In this document: piece after piece, positions 9,881 through 22,765 of the stretch | Layout: each line of letters begins with the position of its first letter | Numbering within the stretch: position 1 is the stretch's first letter | Origin: Symsagittifera roscoffensis | Lineage: Eukaryota; Xenacoelomorpha; Acoela; Convolutidae | Assembly (NCBI RefSeq): GCF_963678635.1 | Contig: NC_087065.1 | Location: 45,605,919-45,669,918, forward strand | Direction of reading: 5' to 3' | DNA: 64,000 nt | Translations under genes and position numbers: made by a program | Notes under the pieces: generated by a model | The model's database searches: none | Told to the model about the DNA's origin: nothing | What the model saw: the letters and a program-made list of their open reading frames with translations, nothing else

Positions 9881-11951
9881 TGAAAGCAAATTTTTTTACC
9901 AGAAATATAAGGTACAGGCTAAAAAGGTATTCTCATGATTAAATCAAGGTTAAAATTAGGAAACAATATTTATCAAACTCTCAACAATTTGACAAAAAAA
10001 ACAAGAATAGCCGGTTGCGACCACATTCATAGTGAAAACTGGCCAAAAAAGTTGCGCCAAATGAAGCTTCGAAAACTACTTTTCCTGAAGTAAAACTAAG
10101 ATTTTCACTACTTAAAGGAAAAATTCCGGTCAAACTTTGAGCGAGTAGCTTTAGAATTCTAACCGGTTTTTCTCAACACTGGAACTGAACAGCTTTTTGA
10201 TATATTTTTAAAAAATAGTCCGAATCAAGACTGAAAATGCTTTAATTTGGTATATCAATTTAAAAGTTTTAACGTGAGAGAATGTCTTTTAGATCATAAA
10301 TTCGGGATTCAATATCCTAAAATTCATAAATCAAGCTACTTCGTCAAAATAATGGGCTAATTGACACGGAGTTTATCATATTGAGCTTGATTGAAATATT
10401 ACACCTTGTTATTTTGCATGTGCATTGGAGGGGAATGATTAACAAGTTTCGGGCCACAAAAAAAAAGAAAAAAGACGAGAAAAAAAGACAGATTTCTTCA
10501 ATGACGTATCTAAAGGTCGAAATTATTCTTCGCAGATTAAGTAAATCAAGTGCCACTTTCCATTTTTTTGAAGTGTAAATATTAAGTTGTAAAATAAATA
10601 GTTATCTTTCATCGAAAAAAAATTTAATCATCATTTCTCCCCGTTTTTATAATCTATTGTGAATGCGACAGGGAATTTGGTTGGAGAAATGATTCATTTC
10701 CTGTCTCACAAGTAGACTACGATTTTTTTTTTCAGCATAATTAACCTGCTATCAGACAACCACCCCTTCTTTGTCGTCGATTTTGACTTTAAATTGATAC
10801 TCAAATTCTATAATATGCAGAAATTTAAATTATAATGGTAATTTTAAACGCTTTTAGGAAATTAATTAGCGTTCTGATTAATTGTTTTGAATTAATCATT
10901 ATCGCCGACAACATGAAACTATCAGCAATTTCAAAACTAGAATTTGAACTATAGATTTTATAACGTCTACTCTAGATTGGTTTGAATTGAAAGCTGATTT
11001 TAGGTATCAAAAGTTGATACTTAACAATACTTGAAAGTTTTGAATCATCATAGCGTGAATTTTGGGTCATTTTCGGTTGTTTTACTCTAATAGAGTTTGG
11101 AAGTTAACTTTTGTCAACATAAACCACCAAAAAAGGACACTGAATTTTTAGTTTTCCAAACTTCAATCCTTCTCATAGCGAAAGTCCGAAATCCGCTCTG
11201 ATCTGCCCCCATTGAAAAAACAGAATCCATGGGAGGTTATCAAAACTATATATCTCTTCGAAAATCAAAAAGCCCCCGTTCGACCTCAAAATACAGAGAC
11301 AAAAAAATCTTGTGGGCTTCGCTATAAGAAACTTGATATTGGTCTCAATGGCGATGAACATAAAACATTTCCTAGAAGGAAATTGTTGTAATGATGGGTT
11401 GCAACCTGTAATTGTTATGTTATGATGTGTTGCAGTCTGTAATACTAAATTTCTGCAATTAAAAAGGATGACTTTAAAACGAATAAAAATTGCTAAATAG
11501 TTGTGTGAATCCACTAAACGGAAAAATTTTATGCTAAATGAGCGATTGGTTTCCGCAAAGGTTTTTCTGAGGCAGCTTTTATGAGTTGAATCTCTTCACT
11601 GCTTCACAAATTGCAATGTTTTCGTACTTTGTAAGGGAAGTTTTGTAGCAGTAAAAGTCATCAACGGTTTTCACGGATTGAGAGATACTATAAAAAAGGA
11701 AAAACAAACCAATCGGCAGCATTCAAAATATATTTTTTCGATTTGTTCGATTAATTCGATTTGTTTTGTTTTTGTTTTGCATTTGTCTCATAGACTATTT
11801 TGTAGTTATTTTTTTTGCTTCTATTTTAAAAGATTTCTGATTACATATAGCACGATGCAACAATTTGGTAAAAATCTGCTCAACTGAAACAACAAAATGA
11901 GAACTTAAAATGATTTTTTTTCATTGACTTAAAATGAAAACAAAAAACGCT
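9881..11951. other. long non-coding stretch, nothing supported
   Basis: Includes a 113-codon minus-strand frame (11173-11514). With about 7 percent stop codons expected at this composition, one or two frames of this size are expected by chance in the window. It shows no motif, signal peptide or codon bias. Confidence 0.45.
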
Positions 11952-12030
11952 TAACTAACTAGATCTAATGGATAAAGCTCTAGTTTTAGGATTTAGAAAT
12001 AACAACAACTTTTCCGAAAAATAGTCTACA
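11952..12030 (+). repeat. tRNA-Arg-like SINE head or tRNA pseudogene
   Basis: TAGATCTAATGGATAAAGC closely follows the D-arm/A-box pattern typical of arginine tRNAs (GCCTAATGGATAAGGC). It is followed by an anticodon-arm-like TCTAGTTTTAGGATTTAGA. The T-arm is not recognisable, so it is not a working tRNA. Confidence 0.35.
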
Positions 12031-15000
12031 CAAAATTGAACGAGTAACTTTATGTCGCAAAATAAACAATCTCTGACTCAATATTTCAAAGAACTGAAAG
12101 AAAATGTTAGCGATATTAGTATCAAGGCAAGGTTGTTAAATGAAAAATCGAACATGAACTTTTTAAATTACTTTATTAACAAAAAAATTCACACGGGCAA
12201 TAGAATCAATAAAATCTGTGTAAAAGTTGCTGTTTTTAGAACAGGTCTAAATGTTAAAGTTGTACTAAGATTTAAAAAAATACAATAACTAACAACTCAA
12301 AGCAAATTGAGAAAAACCAGAGTATATATTACAACTCTTTATAAAGCACTAAGCTAATTCTTTGATTTCTACCTGAAGAAGCTATTAAATTACTTATTTG
12401 GGACTAAACTACCCATAAACGCTGAGCATCTCGCATGCGGAGGTTACTGTAGTAACATTAAAAAGAAAAATGACCTGTCTCAAAGTCTAAAAGAAAACTC
12501 AACCTGTTTGACAATATCCTCAATTAATTGTTGAATGCCAGTAGACGAAAAAAGCGCTCAGTGAGCACAATCGATCTGTTTTATTTTAAACCAATTTTGA
12601 AGCCTTCTTTTTTGTGGAACAGGCACCTATCACTGATTCAATCACTTTTTTCCTTAAAAGCATTTTTTTGAAGAGGAAAATAAAAACGCAATTCTCCGCT
12701 TTGACAGGTCATGGGAAAACAATAATGAAAATTAAAAAACGTTTTACATGTAAAATAACTGTACTTAGAGTCTTTTCACAACATCAAAATTGTTTATTTA
12801 TACCGGAACGAGACTTTCAATCATTTAACTAATCAAAATCAAAAATTTCTGGATATCTCCTTTGCAGTTTATGAAATAAAAAGCAAGAAAATTAGCAAAA
12901 CCTGGATCACAAAAAAACAATTAAACATGAGAAAGCAAAAAACTCAATTTTTACTAACTGTTTTTACAGATTCCTACTCATGCAGCAAAAACAAAAATAA
13001 GCGTTTACTACTCGGATAAGAACCTTACAGCACAATCTGCTGTGAACAAATTTAACAAAAAAAAAGAGTAAGACATTTTTCAAAAGAACCGTCGAACTAG
13101 ATATAAGAATTTTCATAGATATTACAATTTCTAGTAAACAATTCAGTCGATCTTGTTCATATCCCTGAGACATATTCTCCGGCACGATAGTGTTTTCTTT
13201 TGAAAAACTTGCGTTGATTTTTTTAAAGACGAACAACTAGTTTTTGTCATGATAAAAATTTGTGTAAAAAAATAATCGCCGGTCTTTCTGATTTGATTAT
13301 TTTTTGTTTTTAAATGTAGGCTGCGGAATTTTGCCTTGAAAAACTTGGAAGGTAAATTAAATCATGCCAGAAAAAGATGGATTGCTTTTTAACAATACCA
13401 TAAAGCATCTCAGTTACCGAATTGCTAAAAGACTGATTTATAGTACCCATAGTTCATTCAAAAACTGGGCGCAACCCGCACTCATGATAATTATTTCCCT
13501 TAATACCCAGATGGATGGTTCCCTGAAGAAATATCCTCTCAACAGCTTATGCATTTCTTACCTGCATTTTAAACTTTTCTTTTCATTAAAACGGCGTGGG
13601 CGTTTTCATCACGACCACGCCGTTTGCATATTGTCATGTTGTGTCACTCAAAACGTCAAAATTTAGTGAGCAGCCTTTGTTCAATTGAACTGTTTCGTCT
13701 CATCTTGAAAGCGTTTTTTTCCTTTTTGTGACTTTCGGGACTGATTATTTTTTTGGAAGCGATGAATATTTGGAGCTATGGTATTCACCACCTATTGTGT
13801 TGGCAGCGATTTAAATGTCTTTTGTTTTCGTTATTTGTTCTCTTTGTTAAGTTTTATAACTGGAAACAATCTTGTTGTTTGAAAGTTTTTTGCTGCCAAA
13901 TTTTACTGTTATTTCAGAAATAAAACTGAAAGCGCATTTCAGTACAATTTTGATAAACTTTTGAACTAATTTAGTGGTATAAATGATTGATGCAATGAGT
14001 TGTTTATAATTTTCGCGCTCTTTTTTTTTATTAAGGGACTATATTGCATTTTTTTTTGTAATTTTTCTTTAGCAGTTTTGCGAATATCTCGTAGTACTGA
14101 TATAAACCAAATTAAAACACAGGAATCCCAATTTTTGAGATATAGTTGTGATTCAAAGCCATAAAAGAACCACTGAATCTTTCTCTAAGTTCATAGAAAT
14201 GAATTGTTATTTTGTTCATCGCATTGAAAAGGAGCCCCATGAGAAATATGTTTTCAACGTCATCTACCCTACGCAATGAGCTCAATGTTCTGAGTTCAAT
14301 GATTCATTAACCTTGCTTTAAATCTGCAGAACAAAAATCGTGCAAACGAGAATACATAAACAATGAATATTACCTTTTTTTTGCATTTATTTTGACATCT
14401 TGTTTGTGATAATTATATAAAATTGCTGCTGATTTGTCGTTAAAGATAACCAATTGATGTTAAAATAAATTAATATATATATATTTTTCTTTTTTAAAAA
14501 AAACAAATGTTCTCATAATTTCGCATTCAACTCTGTAGAAGTTTGTTATTTAGGAAACCGATTAGAATCGGACATTTATTTTAGAAAGAGAATTGTTAAA
14601 TTCATTTTATAAATTCAATTTTTGAATTTACTATTGAATGCTATTTGTGAATGTAATCGAAGATGTCTTTTTTCCAGCACAGGAAATGTTTTTTTTTCTG
14701 GTCTTTTATGAATTTTGGGTAGAAAAGGTTTTTTTCTCACGGCTCCTCCGAAGAGTAATGACCACTTTAGCTGCCTCCCCTTAGCGCAAACATTAAAATA
14801 CTACAAAAGACACTATCAAATGCAGATGGTTTAAGTGGTCATAGAATGCATTCGGTTGACTAACTGAAGTTTATTTTAAATGAGTGTCGAGAAAAATTGT
14901 GTAACAAAACTTAAGTTTTAGACGTTTTTGCGTCTTTTTGTTTGGACGTCGAGAAAAACAATTATCTATAGCTAATTCAAAAACTTGAATGATAGCTGCG

Positions 15001-15371
15001 CCTTTTTTTTCTGAAAAATTGCTTCCATCGAGTTTTAAAAAAATTGATACAAAATTTAGTCTGATACAAACAAAATTGTTTGCTACAGTATTGTAACTTA
15101 CAAGCTCATTTCCAACCAATTCGATATCAATTGAAATCCACTTTGGTCATTTTGTTTGTTTCAATTTTAAGTAACTATGAAACCAAATTGATCTAATTGA
15201 ATTGATTTTTGTCCTTTTTGGTTTTATTATTCAAATTAGGTACTAGATAAAGTTAAGTCAGATTTTGTTGATTATCAAAGAATAGAGAAAATTGAAAATA
15301 AAACTCTAAGGTTCGCTGTTCAAATGATTTTCGTTGATGAAGTTTGGTGTAAAAAAAGCTCTGAGATAAAG
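12031..15371. other. long non-coding stretch, nothing supported
   Basis: Several frames of 70 to 100 codons occur (for example 12964-13236 minus and 13364-13666 plus) without motifs or splice-flanked GC islands. A short inverted repeat at about 13594-13625 (GGCGTGGGCG with CGACCACGCCG) is the only structure seen. Confidence 0.4.
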
Positions 15372-16065
15372 TAATTTTTCATTTTTCATTTTGAGAAAAC
15401 TATCATAATTTTACTTTTTATACATGGAGGGCTTTTAAATTTAGAAAATATTTTCCCTCAATCCTAATAGTTAGCGGTAAAAAAGCTCTCCTTGTTTGTC
15501 TATTGCTCACTGTACCTTCGATGCAGATTTTTCTTCATTACAAGTCAAATTAGTCCACTAAATCATTTTTTGAGATTTTTGTGGCTTTCACTGCCTTGCA
15601 AAAATTTTTTAAATCGGTTTAAATCGACTTTTTAGGCAAAAAAAAGATTTTTCTACAGTGAAAATTATTTGGTCCATTCTAAATCTGTTTACGTATCTTA
15701 ATGGGCTATTGGAGATAAATTAATCTATCATGTTTCATTTTGAGAAAATTAACATAACTTTTTTTTATACAGCGAGGGCTTTTAGATTTAGAAAACATTT
15801 TCCCTCAATCTTAATAGTTTGCGGTAAAAAAACTCTCCTTGTTTGTCTTTTGCTCACTGCACCTTCGATGCAGATTTTTCTTCAGTACAAAAAATGTCGT
15901 TTCAAGACAAATCAATTGGTTCTCATAAATCCTTTTTTGAGAATTTTGTGGATTTCACGGCTTTGCAAAATCTTTGGAAATCAATTTAAATTGACTGTTT
16001 AGGCAAAAAAATGTTTTTCTACCGTGAAACTTTTTTAGTCCATTCTAAGTCTGCTTACTTATCTT
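15372..16065 (+). repeat. two tandem units of about 347 bp
   Basis: GAGGGCTTTTA...CCCTCAAT...AATAGTT occurs at 15427 and again at 15774. It is followed in both by CTCTCCTTGTTTGTC, CCTTCGATGCAGATTTTTCTTC and a matching tail, at roughly 85 percent identity by eye. It is an old duplication with no conserved frame. Confidence 0.75.
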
Positions 16066-16074
16066 AATGTTTTG

Positions 16075-17450
16075 GACGAAACTCTTTTTTCTTTGTTTCG
16101 GACGAAACCTCCATAACCTGTAATGTCTGCTGCGAATCGATGGATTTTTTGTTTCATTCTATATATTCCCACTTGAAGCTATTTTTACCAGTTTACTTGA
16201 ATTTGGAGATTTCGTCAGCTGAATTTTGAAAAAAATTGTCGACGATCATAACTAGTTTCGTTAACAAGACTTGCCTGTGCATTCAATTGTCCGTTTTTTC
16301 AAAACCTTTTCTCGAATTATCGTTCAATGAAGTAAGTTCAAAACGGTCTAATTTCTCAAATTTCACAAAACACTCAGATGCTGTTAATTAAGGTCCATTT
16401 CTGAAACTAGCAAATTTTTGATGTCGAAGTTGAATGATAGTAGTCGATCTATCTATCTGGTTAAACTTGATTTTTACTTTTACCGACTCGTTATGGGCAC
16501 TTAAAAGGGCCTGGTGTTTAGTTATTTATGTGATAGTATTTTCCATAATGATAGTATTTGTAGTGTTTTTGCTACAAAAAAAAAAGGATTATAAAATCTA
16601 ATTCGCTTGTAGAGTACTTTTACTCGTACTGATTCAAGAATTTTGACACGTACAAAATATACCGATTCCTTTTCGGATTATTGCTGCAGAGCTGCTACTA
16701 ACCCAGCGTTTAAAGCATTGTGTAGCACTCTTTTTTCTTTGTTTTGGACGATACCTCAATATTTGTAATGTCTGCTGCGAATTTGCTGATTTTCTTATTG
16801 TTTCATTCTATATCTTCCTACTTGAAGTTATTCTTACCAGTTTACTTGAATTCGGAGAGTTCGTCAACTCAATTTTGAAAAAAAATTGTCGAGGATCATT
16901 ACTAGTTTTTTGTACAAGACTTGCCTGTGCAGTCAATTGTCCGTTCTTTCAAAAAACTTTTTTTTTCGAAGTATCGTTCAATGAAGTAAGTTCAAAATGG
17001 TCCATTTTTTCGAGTTTTGCAATTCACTCCGATGTTGCTAATTAAATGTCCAATTTTGAACCTGACAAAAGTTTGATGTCGAAATTGAGTAGTAATAGTC
17101 TATCAATATATCTGGTTAAACTTGATTTTCACTTTTACCGACTTGTTATGGGCACTTAAAAGGGCCTGGTCTTCAGTTATTTTTGTGAATGCTTTTCCAT
17201 TATGATAGTATTTGAAGTGTTCTATCTACGAAAAAACTGTTAAAAAATCTAATTCGCTTGTAGAGTATTTTTACTTGTACGAATTCAAGGTTCTTGACAC
17301 GTACAAAAAATACCAATTTCTCTAAGGGTTATTGCTGCAGAGCTGCTTCTAACCCAGCGTTTAAAGCGTTGTATAACACTCTATTTTCTTTGTTTTGGAC
17401 GAAACCTCCGTAATCTGTAATGTCTGTTACGAAATTGATGATTTTTTTTC
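16075..17450 (+). repeat. tandem array of about 650-bp units (two full, one partial)
   Basis: CTTTGTTTYGGACGAWACCTC begins units at 16091, 16737 and 17388. The first two share the whole order: CATTCTATAT, TTTACTTGAATT, GACTTGCCTGTGCA, GGGCACTTAAAAGGGCCTGG, TTGCTGCAGAGCTGCT and AACCCAGCGTTTAAAGC. The third stops after about 70 bases. Units differ by scattered substitutions, so the duplication is not recent. Confidence 0.75.
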
Positions 17451-17649
17451 ATACCACTAATTTCCAGTAGAGGTCTTTACGATGTTACTGAGGCGTCAAA
17501 AATTGAAAGATAACTGTAAGGCGATGAATTGTTTTCATCGTAACGTTTTTCGATTTTCCGAATTTTGAAGATAAGCTTTCTTTATTTTTAGTCTTTACTA
17601 AATTTGTAATAGATAAGTCAGAGTTGTTCTTAATATCAAGATCAATTTT

Positions 17650-18190
17650 AATATCATTTGGTTTCCTGGTTTTTTTGTTGTTGTTTTATCTCAAGTTCTG
17701 GTAGATTGTTTTGTTCTTCGATGATCGGTTTGTGTTCATCCAGTACTATGAATGATGTTGATTGGACTGTGCATCCTCCTGACTTGATGGATAAGGTTAA
17801 GCTGACCAATGATTCGAAGTCAGTGGCGTCGTTAGAAGATTTTGCAAGAGCTGCTGTATGTCCAGTCTCTCCTGATGAATAACGCCATTTGTAGACATGC
17901 TTGTCAATTCGACTATTCTACTGGAGAGTCCATTGTGGGTTTCGGTCGATTGATGATTTTTCGAGAGAACTCTTCCTGTCTGTGATTTGCTTTTGATTGG
18001 CCCGTGTTTCTTAATTATTTTTGAGAATGTTTTTGCTGTCAAATTTAGTATCATGCGAAAATATTTTTGGTCCTATTTTGGATCCAAAATTTTCTGTGGT
18101 GAAATATTCTCTCTGTTTTGAGAAAACTAATCTGAGTTTTTTCGATTTCCAGAGTATGATACAATAAGTTTGTTGAGGGAATAATCTTCT
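17650..18190 (-). pseudogene. possible degraded coding remnant, unidentified
   Basis: On the minus strand one frame is open from about 18054 to 17797 (with HNGLSSRIVELTSMSTNGV), and a second frame is open from about 17920 to 17650 (with SLVSLTLSIKSGGCTVQST and ending in a Gln/Lys-rich tail). The second has more balanced codons than the neighbourhood. The two overlap and could be one gene with a frameshift, or two exons. Nothing matches a family that I recognise, and chance is not excluded. Confidence 0.25.
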
Positions 18191-20744
18191 CAATTAAATT
18201 TTACTCTAAGTTGATCACCATTGTAGGTATTATGAATTCATTCTTGCAACTTTTCAAGAAAATATGAAAGTGTCTTCAAATAAGAAGGGGAGGGGCGGTC
18301 ATATCTTTTTCTTTTAATCATTTTAGCTGCCAAATGGATTTTTTATGCTTCAGAGTCTTCTTCATATGCCAAATTTTTCTTTAAAAAAGTTTTGATAGTT
18401 TTTAAATTGAAAATGAAAAAAAAAAAATAGTAAAAAGTTAGCACCTCTTCAAATCTTGCTTCAGATTGCTCAGTTATGACAACAGATATCGCTAGAATAA
18501 AAAATACAAGAGCTAATTGTGATGGGACGGAGGTGTCAATTATTCACTTTAATTCTAGAGACACATTTCCTTGGCCGATTTCTGGAACTTTTAATCATAG
18601 TTGATTCTATTAGTTCTTTGAAAAAAGGAACCAGATTTGATTGCGATAAGCAATCCATATAAAATCAGTGCATTTTTTTTATAGAAAAGTGGTCGATATT
18701 GCTGATTACATGCTAATAAATGATGAACTGATATATCAATTCTGCAACTTCTAAATGAACAGAACTCAACAGATTTTTGCTGACATTGGTTAAACTTGTG
18801 TTTCAATATGGTGTCCACTCAGGCCGATTAACTAGAGTTTCACTTAACCTTCAGGAGAAAATTTGAATCCGTATGCTTTTAACGAAATTTTTTAAATTTT
18901 TTTTTTCATGTAAATAACCTTCACCCCTCCGATTTCTAAAAACTTTTTGTACATTTTTTTGGTGAATTTGATGATTTTTGATGACTTTTGTTTTATTGCG
19001 AATTTGATTATTTTTGTTTTTAAGTTATCAAATAATGAATAAGGGCAAACAAATTAGTGATCAACTCTGAAAAACCATAAATTCTCAATTGTTCTAAAAC
19101 CCAAAAAACTGTCCCATAAATCAATCTTTTACCCCAAAAACTTACCTGATGAAGCTAAATTTTTACCTAAATTTCAAAAACTGAGGATCTGTAAAAGTGA
19201 TACGTGTGGTACTGCACGAAAAGCTGTTATCAATTGTTGTTTTACACTCAGAGACGCATGAAAACAGGCATAAATTGTCTAATGGCAATCTCAGACTAGG
19301 TTCGTTAAAGATTATACTTTGTCTTCAAATAACATACGAATATGGGAATATGGAGCAAGTTTAATTAGCATAATTTGTCTAATGGCCATCTTATACTGGG
19401 TTCTATAAGACTTTTTTGTTTGTCATCAAATAACATCCCAAGTTGGAAACAACTTAGAATTAGTTGACGGGAAACATTATCGCTGATTCAGAGATATCTG
19501 TTTTTTTTAGAAAAATTCATGGCTAACTCAAGCATATCCCAGTTTAATGAAATTTTTAGCGATGGTTCAGGGTTATTTCATGGCTATTACTCCCAGCGAT
19601 AACCTTATATAACTAATCTATGATAAATCCCCGAATCAGTGCTAAAAAAACTGAAAATTTCGAATTGAAATCAAATTTTTGTTGCGTGTCGTTACATTGT
19701 GAAACTATTAACTTAGCCTTAAATGAAACAAATGTTGCAACCAACTCTAAAGACGCAGTTTTTTTTGTGAAAAAATAGAAATATCTTAGCTTTGATGGTT
19801 GAAAATGTTTAGAAATTAATGTTGCCCGGAAACACTTTAATTTCTGGTAAAAATATGAAAAAAAAAATTTTAATTAAAAAAAACTGAATCATCACCCTAA
19901 AAATCTGCTGAAAACAACCTAAAACGTAGTTTTTTTTCAATGCGAAACGATACAAATGTGTTGGCTTTGGTAGTTAAAAGTCTTGAGCAACCAACTTCTC
20001 CCGGAAACACCGCAATTTTGTAAATTATTTTTTTTTCTCATTTGAAAATAGGTTTGATTGATCTTGTTTTTTGTTTTGATTTATAATTGGTATCCTGGGA
20101 TGGATTGTTTGCACTTTGTTGGCATGTTTTTAAACCACAAAGAAGACCTTTGAAAAAAGTTAAAAACTAACTAAGTTGATTCCCCTAGTGTTGTAGAAAA
20201 TAAAACATCTGATTGGAAAAAGTCTCCTTTGTGGTTAATGGACACGTTATGCACCTGAAGACCATCAGGCCAGATTAAAATTGAAATCGGCAATATAATC
20301 GGGAATGTTTGAAATTATTCATGGTAATTATGTTCGAAAAAATGCGTTGTTTGCATTTCAGATGTTGTTTGATTTTACATCATACCTTTCTGATCATATA
20401 CCGCCATCCACTAGAAATTAATCAACTTAGAATCGACCATGAATCAATTATCTGCAACTTACTACAACCTCGCGGTGATTTTAAACATTTTTGATAAAAA
20501 ATTTTGTAATTTTTTGTTTGATGAACTAATTATAATTTTCAGATAATTGCTATCAATCTAAAATCTTAAAATCCATCTTATTTTTTACCTTTGCAATAAG
20601 CAATCGCGTACCAGGTTTTTTTCTCGTGAACAAATTTGTCTACAGAATCATCACTTCTTGTTATCTTAGATTGTTTTTTTTTCTTTTTCCGAAATTTGTC
20701 GTTTACTTAGTATAATTATTGTTAAACATATTGCCGGTAGAGTA
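18191..20744. other. non-coding stretch with small old tandem duplications
   Basis: A roughly 100-bp unit with TTGTCTAATGGC is repeated at 19271 and 19371. A roughly 174-bp unit with GTAGTTTTTTTT and CCCGGAAACAC is repeated at about 19744 and 19918. No gene is supported. Confidence 0.45.
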
Positions 20745-21592
20745 TCTCGATGTTCCGGATTGAGAAAAATACTATTTATACAATTTCCATACAGTTCGTA
20801 CGTTAAAAAAAGTGTAAAAAACTCTATGACCAACTTTTTTCCATACTTTGGAACTGTATGACTAGCATTTTTCGTTTTCCGTAATGAAACTGTATGACCA
20901 CAAATGAGAAATCTATGAATCGCATTTTTCCATTGCTAATTTTTTTCCCATCTATTTGTAAAAAGTAATTGAGCTAAGGTAAATCTATACACAAACCTGT
21001 AGTCGCGCAATCTCAGAACTTTATAGAAAAACATGAGAAAACTAAGAAATTTGTAACTTCTGCAGGAAAAATTTTTACGGCCCAGGAGAAAGCTGAGTTT
21101 CCTAGTCTTATTGACTTGTTCAAGTATTAATTTGCCAAAAAACACCAAAATAAACCATCAAAATGAAAATGAAGAAAGCGCTCTCACTGAAAGTCAAGCC
21201 GAAATCATGGTCGACATCCAGATCCAACCTTGTATAGGGTCAGACACATCATATGTTTTATGAAAACACTTTTTCATCGTGGCGAAAAACACACGTGCCT
21301 GATTTTGCTAATTTTTACCCTATGCTCAAAAATCGATTTTTGACACCACCATGAGACTTCTTCCAGAGTTGATTTTTTCTTATTTTTAATTATTTTAGTC
21401 TATTTCAACAAGTTTAGAGATGACCGTTTGACCACTGAGTTGTTTTTCGAGCTTGATAACTAACTTAACTTCTCTTTGTTTTCTCAATACAATTAGTTTT
21501 CTGGTATGGCAACTGTATGACTAGCATTTTTCCATAGAAAAATACTATAGATTTGTTTGACTAGCATTTTTTGCCTATGGCGGTCAACCCGT
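20745..21592. mobile_element. diverged copy of the CCCGGGTTGACC terminal-inverted-repeat family
   Basis: The right end reads TATGACTAGCATTTTTCC twice and closes with CCTATGGCGGTCAACCCG, matching the right arm of the element at 42318-43262. The left part carries ACAATTTCCATACAGTTCGTACG and TGTATGACTAGCATTTTTCG. The left boundary is not clear and the ends have decayed. Confidence 0.55.
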
Positions 21593-22527
21593 GAAATTGA
21601 TGACAATTGTCAGTTTTTAGAGGCTGGTTAAAGAAAAACAATTCTAACTCGACGGAAAAAACACGAGACGCGACATGTGTGTAAGAACACTCAATTATTC
21701 ATGTTGCTCCAACTGAAAATGTTTTGAAATGGATTTTTTTAATCAAAGCATGTGTGGCTTCAACTTCAGTCAGTTAATTGAAAAATAATCTCAAGTAGTG
21801 AAAACTATCAATTTTTGAATAATTTTTTGCAAATTAATATCTATCTTTGAACTAAAGTACAACAGGATGAATGGGCGCATCCTCTTTTCGTACACTTAGG
21901 CTGCTGTTGATTTTAGTCGAACAAATAATTCAACCAGAATCTATCTTGAAAATTAAACTGAAAAAAAAAGACTTTAAACAGGTGAAGACTTCTCATTTCT
22001 TTCAGATTAAATTTTTATCAGAAGCTTGAGCAGCCAATAGAAATAAATCAAATAAATTTTAATGATTCCGTGCTCTTTTTTCCTTTAAACGCACTTTTTA
22101 GGCCAAAATAAAGGTAACAATGTTAATTGAAAACATTTTTAATGGGCAATTTAAACCAATTAGAGCGTCTTTTGATTTTTTGTAGTAACGCCTAATAAAA
22201 ATTTACTCAAATTATTGTTTAAAACAAATGTTTTAGTCGAAAACGCTTTTTATATAATCTCGCGAGTGCTAAAATTTTTTGGTAACCAATAACACTAACA
22301 AAATAACACTTTTCAATCATACTTTAACTTGCAATAATTAATCGTAAATGGTATTAAAGAGAATACGCTGTTTAACAGGCAGTTAAAACTCATTTCGCGT
22401 CCTCCCAGATTAAATTTGTGTTTCAGATCGTTTATTTGCAATGAAGCCAAGCTGCGCTTACTATAAATTATCACCGTTCTGAATTGGAGTCTCGTGACCA
22501 TACATTACCGTTATCATTTCACTCCAG
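21593..22527. other. upstream region of the receptor gene
   Basis: AT-rich. No TATA box or initiator stands out, and no upstream exon can be named. Any promoter of the receptor may lie further left, because a spliced 5' UTR is likely. Confidence 0.3.
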
Positions 22528-22596
22528 TTAGGTTGCTATCGCTGATGCTCTTCGAATGTGGCTTGACGATCATTGAATGAACTTCAAAAAAAGACA
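22528..22596 (+). promoter_or_regulatory. candidate spliced 5' UTR with short upstream frames
   Basis: CATTTCACTCCAG at 22515-22527 is a plausible splice acceptor, so the first coding exon may begin at 22528 as untranslated sequence. An ATG at 22545 opens an 11-codon frame ending in TGA at 22578, and another at 22577 opens a 7-codon frame. An in-frame stop at 22564 lies before the receptor ATG. The upstream frames could lower translation. This is inference only. Confidence 0.3.
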
Positions 22597-22765
22597 ATGA
22601 TGAACTCCAACTCTTCGATTTCATCCAGTTATGAAGGGTATCCTGGAAACAGATCCGACTGCCCGAATGAAGTGTTTGTACCCCCGCACACTTTCAACTC
22701 GGAATACTTCATGCCGCAATTGTATTTGGACTGCCTCGCGAGGATGTGTCTTTTGACACAGAAAA
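22597..22765 (+). CDS. receptor exon A: N-terminus and first extracellular cysteine
   Basis: The chosen ATG is the first of two in tandem (22597, 22600), and an in-frame TGA at 22564 blocks extension. It encodes residues 1-56, Ser/Asn-rich, then YLDCLARMC with the first canonical Cys (46) and two additional cysteines (22, 51). The donor is AAAA/GTGAGT, leaving one base that combines with exon B to make Asn57. There is no hydrophobic leader, so either the receptor uses TM1 for insertion or a further 5' exon supplies a signal in another transcript. Confidence 0.8.

Noticed and set aside
11173-11514. 113-codon minus-strand frame
   Set aside because: Within chance expectation. Composition matches the background and no motif was found.
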